DNA of 8,853 nucleotides from Clostridia bacterium (lineage in GTDB: Bacteria > Bacillota > Clostridia > Oscillospirales > CAG-272). The number at the start of each line of letters is the position of its first letter. Position 1 is the first letter of the stretch. Shown piece by piece: positions 1 through 6,167 of the stretch. The notes under the pieces were generated by a model, which did not search any database, was not told where the DNA came from, and saw nothing but the letters and a program-made list of their open reading frames with translations. Position numbers and translations under genes: made by a program. The stretch is from positions 1-8,853 of the forward strand of contig JAGCYR010000222.1 of assembly GCA_017960705.1 (NCBI GenBank), given 5' to 3'.

Positions 1-1054
1 GATCCCCCGACGAACCGTCCACGGTGCGGATGGTCGCCATCTGCGGGAGGACGTCGCAACGGATCTTCGCCGTGATATTTCCCCCTTTGGCGGGGCGGAT
101 CATATAGAGCTTTTCCCCGTCGGTCTCAAGGTCGGTGCAGTCCGCACAGAGCCCGGTCCCGAGCAGCGCCTGTACGATCGGGGCGTTCCGTCTGCCCCGC
201 GCGTCGGCGTTCCAGAGGATGACCTGCGGGCGCTCGGCTTTCGCCTTTTCCGCGACGGCGGCGGGATCGTCGTTTTCGATCAGCGTAACGGTCTTTGCGA
301 TCGCGCGCGCCGCGGGCAGCGCTTCTTTGCCGACCGCCCACGCGTTTGGCAGTTTGGTTTCGCTTTCGGCGACGGTCTTGATCCGCTTTTCGGTTTGCAG
401 CAGAGACCGAAGCAGCGGGACGAGCTCGGCGGGAGATATCTTTTTACACGACCGTTCGCCCTTAACGCTCTCGAAGGTCTCGAGCACCCGCGTCGGCGAG
501 CCCGCAAGACCGCATTTGCAGGGATCGACCCCGAGCCGCTCGTTATCCCAAACCTCGACCTCCCCCGCCCTTGAAAAGAGGGACGGGAGGCGGAGCTGTT
601 CGGTGCGTTCCACCGTCAGGACGGCGGGAAGAGAAACGGTCTCGTCGCCGAGCGAGCTTTTCGCGGCGATTTCATTCTCCCGGACTGCAAACGAGAAGAC
701 CCCGGTCAGAACGGGGATCCCCAAAAGCCCCGCAAGGCAGGGCCCGACCTGCGCGGTCTCGCCGTCCAGCGTCTTTCTGCCGCAGAGGATCAGATCGGGC
801 TTGACCGTATCCAGCGCCGCTTTCAGAACCGTCGCCGTCGCGAGCGTATCGGAGCCCGCGAACGCCGGGTCGGAGAGCAAAAGCACGCGGGAAACGCCCA
901 GCCGCGTGAGGGGCTGCAGGACGTCGACCCACGGTTTCGGTCCCATGGAAACGACGGCGACCTCGCCGCCAAGCGACAGCGCGTGTTCGACGGCGCTCGC
1001 GTCGAAGGGATTGATCTCCCCGTCGACGATCTTGACCAGCACCGCGGTCCTCAT
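1..1054 (-). CDS. Fused electron transfer flavoprotein, beta (EtfB) plus alpha (EtfA), 3' end cut by window edge
   Basis: The first 351 residues are visible and the C-terminus runs off the left edge. Residues 1-195 read as EtfB: INPFDASAVEHAL (14-26), VSMGP (35-39), DPAFAGSDTLATA (62-74), the nucleotide-binding signature DGETAQVGP (97-105), and the loop SLPAVLTVE...PSL (141-159). The frame stays open through a linker (about 190-235) into EtfA: NAWAVGKEAL (237-246), then LLGTGLCADCTDLE (297-310), RPAKGGNITAKI (320-331) and PQMATIR (337-343). The C-terminal EtfA FAD-binding domain would lie outside the window. ETFs carry electrons between flavin dehydrogenases and other acceptors, and some bifurcate or confurcate. 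The ATG start overlaps the stop of the upstream FGGY kinase gene by four bases (ATGA), so it is the seventh gene of the operon. Its likely partners are the FAD oxidase and Fe-S protein at the operon's front. EtfB and EtfA are normally separate genes. The N-terminus is also short, lacking the stretch most EtfBs have between the first strand and NPFD. Bifurcating ability cannot be judged here. Confidence 0.88.
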   Translation of the reverse strand, partial: MRTAVLVKIVDGEINPFDASAVEHALSLGGEVAVVSMGPKPWVDVLQPLTRLGVSRVLLLSDPAFAGSDTLATATVLKAALDTVKPDLILCGRKTLDGETAQVGPCLAGLLGIPVLTGVFSFAVRENEIAAKSSLGDETVSLPAVLTVERTEQLRLPSLFSRAGEVEVWDNERLGVDPCKCGLAGSPTRVLETFESVKGERSCKKISPAELVPLLRSLLQTEKRIKTVAESETKLPNAWAVGKEALPAARAIAKTVTLIENDDPAAVAEKAKAERPQVILWNADARGRRNAPIVQALLGTGLCADCTDLETDGEKLYMIRPAKGGNITAKIRCDVLPQMATIRTVDGSSGD

Positions 1055-2526
1055 CCGAGACCCCCGTCGTAGATGGGAGACAGCGCCGAGACGATCGCAC
1101 GATAGCGCTGAAAATATGTTCCGTACAGTTCGTGTTTTGCGGGATCGGGGACGGTCTCCGAGATCTCGCGGTTGCAGAGCCGCACGGCGGCGTCAAACGA
1201 GGAAAAGATCCCCGCCCCGACCCCCGCGAGCATCGCGGTCCCGAAGGAAGAATCGCTGTACTGCTTGACGGTCAGACGGATCCCCAGAACATCCGAGAGG
1301 ATCTGCCGCCAGAGCGGGCTTTTCCCGCCCATACCGATCATAACGGCGTTTTCTTTATGCGGGATGCCGATCGAGGCGAGCGTCCGCTCGCAGTCGAGCA
1401 TACTGAACGCCACGCCCTCGAGCACCGCGCGGGCGAAGTGCGCCTTGGTATGGCTCGCGCGGATCCCGGTGAAGCTGCCGCACAGGTCGGGGTCGGCGTA
1501 AGGGGTGAGTTCCCCGTTCAAGTAGGGGTGGAAGATCAGCCCGCCGCAGCCGGGTTCGACCGTCTCCGCCATTTTATCGAGTTCGCCGTAATCTCCGCCG
1601 AAGGTATCGCGGAACCAGCGGTTGCTCGCGGCGCAGGATTTGGTCGCCGTGCCGGGGTACCAGAGTCCCCCCACGATATGCGAATAGTTGATCAGGTTGG
1701 AGTCGCGGTATGGACGTTTGGCGATCACGCAGATCCTGCCCGCCGTTGCGAGCTTGACCGTCATATCGCCCTCCTCGAGGGCGCCCGCGGCGTAGATCTC
1801 CATCACGGTATCGGTCGTGCCGCAGAAAACCGTGGTCCCCGCGGGGATGCCCGTCGCCTCCGCAGCCTCCGCCGTCACCTTTCCCGCGACGCTCGTCGGG
1901 CGGACGGTCCTCGGCAGCATCGCGGGATCGACCCCGAGGATGCCGCAGAGCTCCTGCGACCAGCCGAGCGACGAGTAGTCGAACAGCATACTGCCCTCCG
2001 CCTCGATCACGTCGGTCACGTAGTCGCCGGTGAAGAAATGGCGGACGTAGTCCTTGGCGAAGAGGATCTTTTCGGTCTTCTGCCAGACTTCGGGCTCGTT
2101 GCGCCTGACCCACATCAGCTGCGGGAGGGTCCAGATGGTGTCGGGATGATGGAAAGCGTGCGTGAAGATCGACGCGCCGTAGTTCTTTTTCAGATAGTCG
2201 ACTTCCCGTTTCGAGCGGACGTCGGTCCAGTAGATCGCGGGACGGAGCGGACGGAAATCGCGGTCGCAGAGCACCGCCGTATGGGTCGCCGCGTCAAAGG
2301 AGAGGGCGGCGACGTCCTTCGGGTCGATCCCGCTTTTTTGGAGCAGCGCGCGGATATTCTCGACCGCGGCTCCGACCCAATCGTCCGGATCCTGCTCGAC
2401 AAAGCCCTGTCCGAGATTGTGCGTCGGGTATTCGAAGGTATGGGTCGCGACCACGTCGCCCTTATCCGAGAGCAGCGTCGCCTTGGACGCGCCGCCCCCG
2501 AAATCGATCCCCAAAAGATACTTCAT
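1051..2526 (-). CDS. FGGY-family carbohydrate kinase (xylulokinase-like)
   Basis: This 491-residue protein has the usual length of FGGY sugar kinases. The N-terminal phosphate-binding loop is GIDFGGGASKATLL (6-19). The segment CGTTDT (235-240) holds the expected catalytic Asp239. Other family landmarks are PYLNGELTPYADPDLCGSFTGI (334-355), ARAVLEGVAFSM (365-376) and the C-terminal ATP-site motif GMGGKSPLWRQIL (398-410). These features are closest to xylulokinases, but the substrate-site segment is SFDAATHTAVLCD (76-88), where xylulokinases usually have a QMHG motif. The real substrate is therefore probably not xylulose. FGGY kinases phosphorylate sugars or polyols with ATP in the cytosol. The ATG at 2526 is preceded by GGGGGAG, and the gap to the iolB-like gene upstream is 24 bases. 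The stop overlaps the start of the fused ETF gene. The operon also encodes a PfkB kinase, so two different phosphorylations seem needed. Family assignment is firm; substrate is unknown. Confidence 0.9.
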   Translation of the reverse strand: MKYLLGIDFGGGASKATLLSDKGDVVATHTFEYPTHNLGQGFVEQDPDDWVGAAVENIRALLQKSGIDPKDVAALSFDAATHTAVLCDRDFRPLRPAIYWTDVRSKREVDYLKKNYGASIFTHAFHHPDTIWTLPQLMWVRRNEPEVWQKTEKILFAKDYVRHFFTGDYVTDVIEAEGSMLFDYSSLGWSQELCGILGVDPAMLPRTVRPTSVAGKVTAEAAEATGIPAGTTVFCGTTDTVMEIYAAGALEEGDMTVKLATAGRICVIAKRPYRDSNLINYSHIVGGLWYPGTATKSCAASNRWFRDTFGGDYGELDKMAETVEPGCGGLIFHPYLNGELTPYADPDLCGSFTGIRASHTKAHFARAVLEGVAFSMLDCERTLASIGIPHKENAVMIGMGGKSPLWRQILSDVLGIRLTVKQYSDSSFGTAMLAGVGAGIFSSFDAAVRLCNREISETVPDPAKHELYGTYFQRYRAIVSALSPIYDGGLG

Positions 2527-2550
2527 CGCTTCTCCCCCTTCGGGCTCCTC

Positions 2551-3339
2551 TTATTTGATCCAGTCGTGCTCCGGGTCGTTCGAGCGGTTGAACCCCTGGT
2601 AATCCCCCGCCATCATCCACAAAAAGTAGGTCTTGTACCCCGGGGTGGAGACGGTGGTATGGTAGCCGTACGGGAACTCGACCAACTCGTCCTCTTTCAC
2701 GCGGTAAGCGACGTCGACTTTTCCGTCCCCGGTGTAAAGGCATTGGACGGCGAACCCCTGCGCGGGCTCGAACAGGAAGTAGTAGATCTCCTCGGCGACG
2801 CACTCGGCGGGCATATTGTCCTCGTCGTGCTTGTGGGGCGGGAAGCCCGCCCAGTTCCCCTCGGTCGTGTAGGATTCGCCGACCGTCAGGATCTTCGCGT
2901 TGGTGGTCCCGTCGACGAGAAAACTGGTCTCGCGCTCGAACGGCGGTCTGCCAAGCAGCTTCAGCGGCACGCGGTCCGCGCGGAGCAGCTGCGGCTCGGT
3001 CTTCTCGGCGATCGGGGTGGCGCAGACGGCGATTTTCAAGCGGTCGCGCGCCCGCACGATGAGTTTTTGATCCCGCGGCATATAGAAGCACTCGGCTTTG
3101 CGGTTCTCGAACACGGTGTTGCGGTTGCCGACGTTCTCGTAAACCTGACCGTCGAACAGTACGTCGCAGTGACCGTACAGAATGATGAACGCGGTCTCCT
3201 TATCCCCCGTGTCGAAGGGCTGCTCTTCCCCTGCGTCGAGTTCGATGATCCCGAACTCCAGCCGCTTCAGCGTGCTGTCCCCGAGTTTGGAGACGAGCGT
3301 ATATCCCTTTTTCGGGACGTAGGTCTTTTTATAGTTCAT
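2551..3339 (-). CDS. iolB: 5-deoxy-glucuronate isomerase (IolB-type cupin)
   Basis: This is a 262-residue bicupin-type isomerase of the IolB/KduI family, normal in length. IolB converts 5-deoxy-D-glucuronate to 2-deoxy-5-keto-D-gluconate in inositol catabolism. The C-terminal half carries the diagnostic stretch: FPPHKHDED (166-174), EEIYYF (183-188), EPAQGFAVQCLYT (191-203), and PYGYHTTVSTPGYKTYFLWMMAG (223-245). Probable metal ligands are His169, His171, Glu183 or Glu184, and His227. The pattern is much closer to IolB than to KduI. I chose the ATG at 3339 because it follows TTGAGGAGAACGGAT with a good ribosome site; an in-frame upstream start at 3411 would add 24 residues with no family resemblance. 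The start lies 11 bases inside the end of the PfkB kinase gene, which suggests translational coupling. A PfkB kinase and a class II aldolase, the next two steps of the Iol pathway, sit directly upstream. Family is firm. True activity on 5-deoxy-glucuronate is likely but inferred. Confidence 0.87.
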   Translation of the reverse strand: MNYKKTYVPKKGYTLVSKLGDSTLKRLEFGIIELDAGEEQPFDTGDKETAFIILYGHCDVLFDGQVYENVGNRNTVFENRKAECFYMPRDQKLIVRARDRLKIAVCATPIAEKTEPQLLRADRVPLKLLGRPPFERETSFLVDGTTNAKILTVGESYTTEGNWAGFPPHKHDEDNMPAECVAEEIYYFLFEPAQGFAVQCLYTGDGKVDVAYRVKEDELVEFPYGYHTTVSTPGYKTYFLWMMAGDYQGFNRSNDPEHDWIK

Positions 3340-4240
3340 ATCCGTTCTCCTCAAGAAACTTTTTGACGGCGGCGAAATCCGGCGCGCCGTCCCGAGCGCC
3401 GATCTTTTCACATTTCAGAGCCGAGGTCGCGCTTGCAAAAACGCAGGCGCGGTACGGGTCGTATGCGCGCGTGACGGCGAACGCGAACGCGCCGTGGAAG
3501 ACGTCGCCCGCGCCGTTGGAATCGACCACGGTTGCGGGGAGCGCCGGGTAGGTGCGGACGGTCTTTCCGTCAAAGACGATCCCGCCGCGCTTGCCCTGCG
3601 TGATGACGACCACCTCCGGCGAAAACTTTGCAAACAGGACTTTCGCCGCGTCTTCGGCGGTCGTCTCTCCCGTGAACCCGAGGGCGAACTCCTCCGAGGG
3701 GATCAGGTAGTCGGCAAACGGCAACAGCCGTTCGACCCCGTCGTAGAGCCCGCCCGCGTCGTAGAGCACCTTCGTTCGGCTTGCTTTCGGGATCTTCGCC
3801 GCTTCGACCGCGGCGTCGAGGTCGTTTCCGTCGACCATCAAAAGCTCGGCTTCCGCGATCGCTGTTTTCCGTTTTTCGTCGAGCGCCGTTCCGGGGAGAT
3901 CGCCCTTGTCGAAAACGACCGTCCGCGTCGCCTTGTCCGAGGCGAGCCAGATAACCGACGAGAACGAGGTGTAGCCGGGCAGAGTACTGCTGTACGCCGT
4001 CGACACGCCGAAACGCGCGAAGTCGGCTTTCAGGAACGCGCCGCCCTCGTCGTCGGCAAATTCGACGAGATAGGCGCACGGCGCGCCGAGCTTCGCCGCG
4101 GCGACAAGACCCGTCGCAACGGGTCCTCCCCCGCTTCTCTGAACGCCCGCGCATTTCGTTTTGGTATCCTCCGACGGATAGCTTTTCAGGGTGATCAGGG
4201 TATCGTAAACGTTCGCCCCGATGCCGACGATCAAAGCCAT
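3329..4240 (-). CDS. PfkB-family sugar kinase, probable IolC-like 5-dehydro-2-deoxygluconokinase
   Basis: This 303-residue protein has the PfkB/ribokinase layout. GGGPVATGLVAAAKLGA (37-53) corresponds to the first signature with its Gly-rich substrate site. VVITQGKRGG (211-220) precedes the ATP site, and DSNGAGDVFHGAF (240-252) is the second signature, with Asp246 as the catalytic base and GAG as the anion hole. The family phosphorylates sugars and related alcohols with ATP. Its position between an aldolase and an IolB-type isomerase suggests the IolC role: phosphorylating 2-deoxy-5-keto-D-gluconate so that it can be cleaved. It is an ordinary size for the family. Sequence alone does not distinguish IolC from fructokinase- or ketodeoxygluconate-kinase-like relatives, so the specific name rests on context. 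The ATG starts one base after the aldolase stop, with GGAAAGG as ribosome site inside the aldolase end. Its last 11 bases overlap the next gene. Confidence 0.88.
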   Translation of the reverse strand: MALIVGIGANVYDTLITLKSYPSEDTKTKCAGVQRSGGGPVATGLVAAAKLGAPCAYLVEFADDEGGAFLKADFARFGVSTAYSSTLPGYTSFSSVIWLASDKATRTVVFDKGDLPGTALDEKRKTAIAEAELLMVDGNDLDAAVEAAKIPKASRTKVLYDAGGLYDGVERLLPFADYLIPSEEFALGFTGETTAEDAAKVLFAKFSPEVVVITQGKRGGIVFDGKTVRTYPALPATVVDSNGAGDVFHGAFAFAVTRAYDPYRACVFASATSALKCEKIGARDGAPDFAAVKKFLEENGYEL

Positions 4241-4241
4241 A

Positions 4242-5081
4242 TCAAACCTTTCCGTCCGCCGCGACCAGTTTGATCCTGGTCATGCAGAACTCCTTCACCG
4301 CCTCGATCGGGCGTTTCATAAAGTTGTCGATCGCGATCGCGCGATCGGGTCTCTGCAATTCTTCCTGACAGCTGTCGAGGAAGGCGTAGCAGATATCGGT
4401 CGCGAAATTCATCTTGCGGACGCCCGCCGCGACTCCCTTTTTGATCTCTTCGTCGGGGACGCCGCTCCCGCCGTGCAGGACCAGCGGAGCGCCGTCCGTC
4501 GCCCGTCTGATCGCCTTGATGCGTTCGATATCGAGTTTCGGCGGCTTCTTGTACCGTCCGTGCGCCGTGCCGACCGCGACCGCGAGACAGGCGACCCCGG
4601 TCTTCTCGATAAAAGTCTTCGCGTCTTCGGGCGTGGTGAACTCGTCCTGTTCCTTGTCGCTCGTCGACCCGATGTGTCCGAGTTCTCCTTCGACCTGAAT
4701 ATCGAGGTACGAACAGGTGTCGACCACGCGGCGGGTCAGGGCGATATTCTCTTCAAACGGCAGGGTCGAGCCGTCGAGCATGATCCCGGTCGCGCCGCAG
4801 CGGATCGCGCGGGTGGTCTCGAGTTCCGACGGGCCGTGGTCGAGGTGGAAGCACACGGGGACCGTCGCCTTCTTCGCCGCGGCGAGGATCACGGGCGAAA
4901 GGTAGTAGCCCGCCTCCTCATTCATCAGCCGGGGATAGACCTGCAGGATCACGGGGGCGCGGAGTTCCTCCGCCGCTTTCACCGCTCCCATCACGGTCTC
5001 CATATTGTAGACGTTGAACGCGGGGATCGCGTAGCCGCCCGTCTCGGCAAGAGACAGAACGGTTTTCAGGTTCACAAGCAT
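4242..5081 (-). CDS. Class II (zinc-dependent) aldolase, FbaA/GatY/IolJ family, probable IolJ-like
   Basis: This 279-residue protein is a class II aldolase of normal length. GGYAIPAFNVYNMET (15-29) is the family N-terminus. HLDHG (79-83) supplies the catalytic Asp81 and zinc ligand His82. EGELG (131-135), GTAHG (171-175, His174) and LHGGSG (202-207, His203) complete the metal and phosphate sites. KMNFATD (223-229) matches the substrate-phosphate loop (usually K-I-N-x-x-T-D). Such enzymes cleave ketose phosphates to dihydroxyacetone phosphate plus an aldehyde. With IolB and PfkB genes adjacent, the best guess is the IolJ role, splitting 2-deoxy-5-keto-D-gluconate 6-phosphate into DHAP and malonate semialdehyde. 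Fructose- or tagatose-bisphosphate aldolase remain possible. The ATG at 5081 follows GAGGAGG with a rather long 10-base spacer, and overlaps the end of the Fe-S gene by 10 bases. The kinase gene starts one base after its stop. Confidence 0.9.
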   Translation of the reverse strand: MLVNLKTVLSLAETGGYAIPAFNVYNMETVMGAVKAAEELRAPVILQVYPRLMNEEAGYYLSPVILAAAKKATVPVCFHLDHGPSELETTRAIRCGATGIMLDGSTLPFEENIALTRRVVDTCSYLDIQVEGELGHIGSTSDKEQDEFTTPEDAKTFIEKTGVACLAVAVGTAHGRYKKPPKLDIERIKAIRRATDGAPLVLHGGSGVPDEEIKKGVAAGVRKMNFATDICYAFLDSCQEELQRPDRAIAIDNFMKRPIEAVKEFCMTRIKLVAADGKV

Positions 5082-6154
5082 TTTTCGATCGCCTCCTCGA
5101 GCGAGAGAACGTCAAGACCCTCGGGTTTGGTCGCGGCGAGCAGCGCGTATTCCGCGGGGCTCTCGGTCACCACGATCTTCGCCCCGACGTTTTTCGCGTT
5201 GGTCCAGCGGTCGAGGGCGACGCGGCGCATCACGAGCGGCATATACTCGTTCATGATCAGGTTGCCCGCCAGCATGGTGTCGCGGCGGTTGCAGAGCATT
5301 TCCTTGACCGTGCCGATCTTTTCGAGGATATCGCGGATCGGCTGCGTCTCTTCGAGATCGCGGGCGAGGATCGCGCTGTCCTGCGGGGTGAATACGAGGT
5401 CGCTTCGCTTGACGTTTTTCTTACTTAACATTATACTAAGATATTCGGTAAAGGTCAAGGTTTCAAACGCGATATCGACCCCCTGTTCCTTGTATTCCCG
5501 ACGGAAGACCTTCGCGTCGGCGGGATCGTAGCAGACCACCTGCTTGTAGCCGTTCAGCGTTTTCGCGCAGGCGTCGAAAAGCGTTTTGGTCTCCGCCGCC
5601 GCGCCGACGAGAAAGTCGAGACCGTAGCCGCTGTCGGGCTCGTTCTCAAGAACCGTAAAGTCGGCTCCGAGTTTCAAAAGAAGGTCGATCGCCTCCCCGG
5701 CGTTTTCGGGGGTCTTATACCGCGCGTCGGCGCCGAGGAAGAACAGCGTATCGCTCTTGCCGAGCCCCCGGATCTTGCCGGCGAGTTTTTCGTCGAGCTT
5801 CGCGCCGTAGACGTTCCCGGTTTCAAGGACCGCGTTCACCATCTTCATAACGTAGGGCGGGAGTTTGCCGTCGAGCGCCGCCCCGAGCCGCGCCTCACGG
5901 GTGAACGCGACGGGATCCCACCCGGTCACGCACTCCTTGACGCACTCGCCGCAGAGAGCGCACTCGTAGACGTTGTTGATGATATCTTCGGAATAGTCGA
6001 CCGCCCCTCTCGCCACGAGCGACAGCCCCAGCGCGCGGGCGCGGGCGGTGTTCCTCTCCTGCCCCGTCGCGTTCCCGATCGGGCAGATATGCCGGCACAT
6101 CCAGCAGAAGCGGCAGGAGTCCATATGTTCTTGGCTTTTTTTCGTGAATTTCAC
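5072..6154 (-). CDS. 2x[4Fe-4S] ferredoxin-domain protein related to GlpC/HdrD, with degenerate CCG domains
   Basis: The 360-residue protein starts with two ferredoxin-type motifs: CRFCWMCRHICP (Cys14, 17, 20, 24) and CALCGECVKEC (Cys65, 68, 71, 75). Each should bind one 4Fe-4S cluster. The rest aligns by landmarks with the GlpC/GlcF/HdrD family, whose two CCG domains normally carry several cysteines. Here those positions read DSG (174-176), DPAD (210-213), PQDSA (257-261), LCNRRD (287-292) and ESPAEY (331-336), so almost every expected cysteine is replaced. The protein probably relays electrons between the FAD oxidase encoded 13 bases upstream and the ETF at the operon's end, without a CCG-bound cluster. 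No membrane helix or signal peptide is evident, so it is likely cytosolic. The start is GTG at 6154, supported by AAGGGGG eight bases upstream; an ATG ten codons later (6124) has no comparable ribosome site. The last 10 bases overlap the aldolase gene. An AT-rich patch inside it holds a promoter-like sequence. Confidence 0.85.
   Translation of the reverse strand: MKFTKKSQEHMDSCRFCWMCRHICPIGNATGQERNTARARALGLSLVARGAVDYSEDIINNVYECALCGECVKECVTGWDPVAFTREARLGAALDGKLPPYVMKMVNAVLETGNVYGAKLDEKLAGKIRGLGKSDTLFFLGADARYKTPENAGEAIDLLLKLGADFTVLENEPDSGYGLDFLVGAAAETKTLFDACAKTLNGYKQVVCYDPADAKVFRREYKEQGVDIAFETLTFTEYLSIMLSKKNVKRSDLVFTPQDSAILARDLEETQPIRDILEKIGTVKEMLCNRRDTMLAGNLIMNEYMPLVMRRVALDRWTNAKNVGAKIVVTESPAEYALLAATKPEGLDVLSLEEAIEKCL
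5430..5458 (-). promoter_or_regulatory. Possible internal promoter within the Fe-S gene (TTGACC-17-TATAAT)
   Basis: On the minus strand, TTGACC (5458-5453) and TATAAT (5435-5430) are separated by exactly 17 bases. Eleven of twelve bases match the sigma-70/sigma-A consensus. The site sits in a conspicuously AT-rich patch (about 5415-5465) inside an otherwise GC-rich coding region. A transcript would start near 5423, about 340 bases ahead of the aldolase start. It would express the aldolase, kinase, isomerase, FGGY kinase and ETF genes without the two front redox genes. Chance occurrence is possible. Confidence 0.4.
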
Positions 6155-6167
6155 CGTGATCGCCCCC

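Noticed and set aside
1..4. Window begins with GATC, as a Sau3AI/BamHI clone end would
   Set aside because: One four-base match at one end is weak, and the other end and the junction near 8604 do not show GATC.
1132..3366. Very long plus-strand open frame (744 codons)
   Set aside because: It is antisense to the FGGY kinase and IolB genes, whose motifs are clear. Its translation is Arg/Gly/Val-rich with no family pattern; strong G/C at third codon positions leaves antisense frames free of stops.
3340..3411. Upstream in-frame start for the IolB-type gene
   Set aside because: The extra 24 residues lie inside the PfkB gene, have no family resemblance, and the internal ATG at 3339 has a good ribosome site.
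4323..4350. Run of GATCGC/CGATCG palindromic units
   Set aside because: It lies within the aldolase coding sequence and encodes normal residues; GATC and CGATCG are frequent throughout this GC-rich window.
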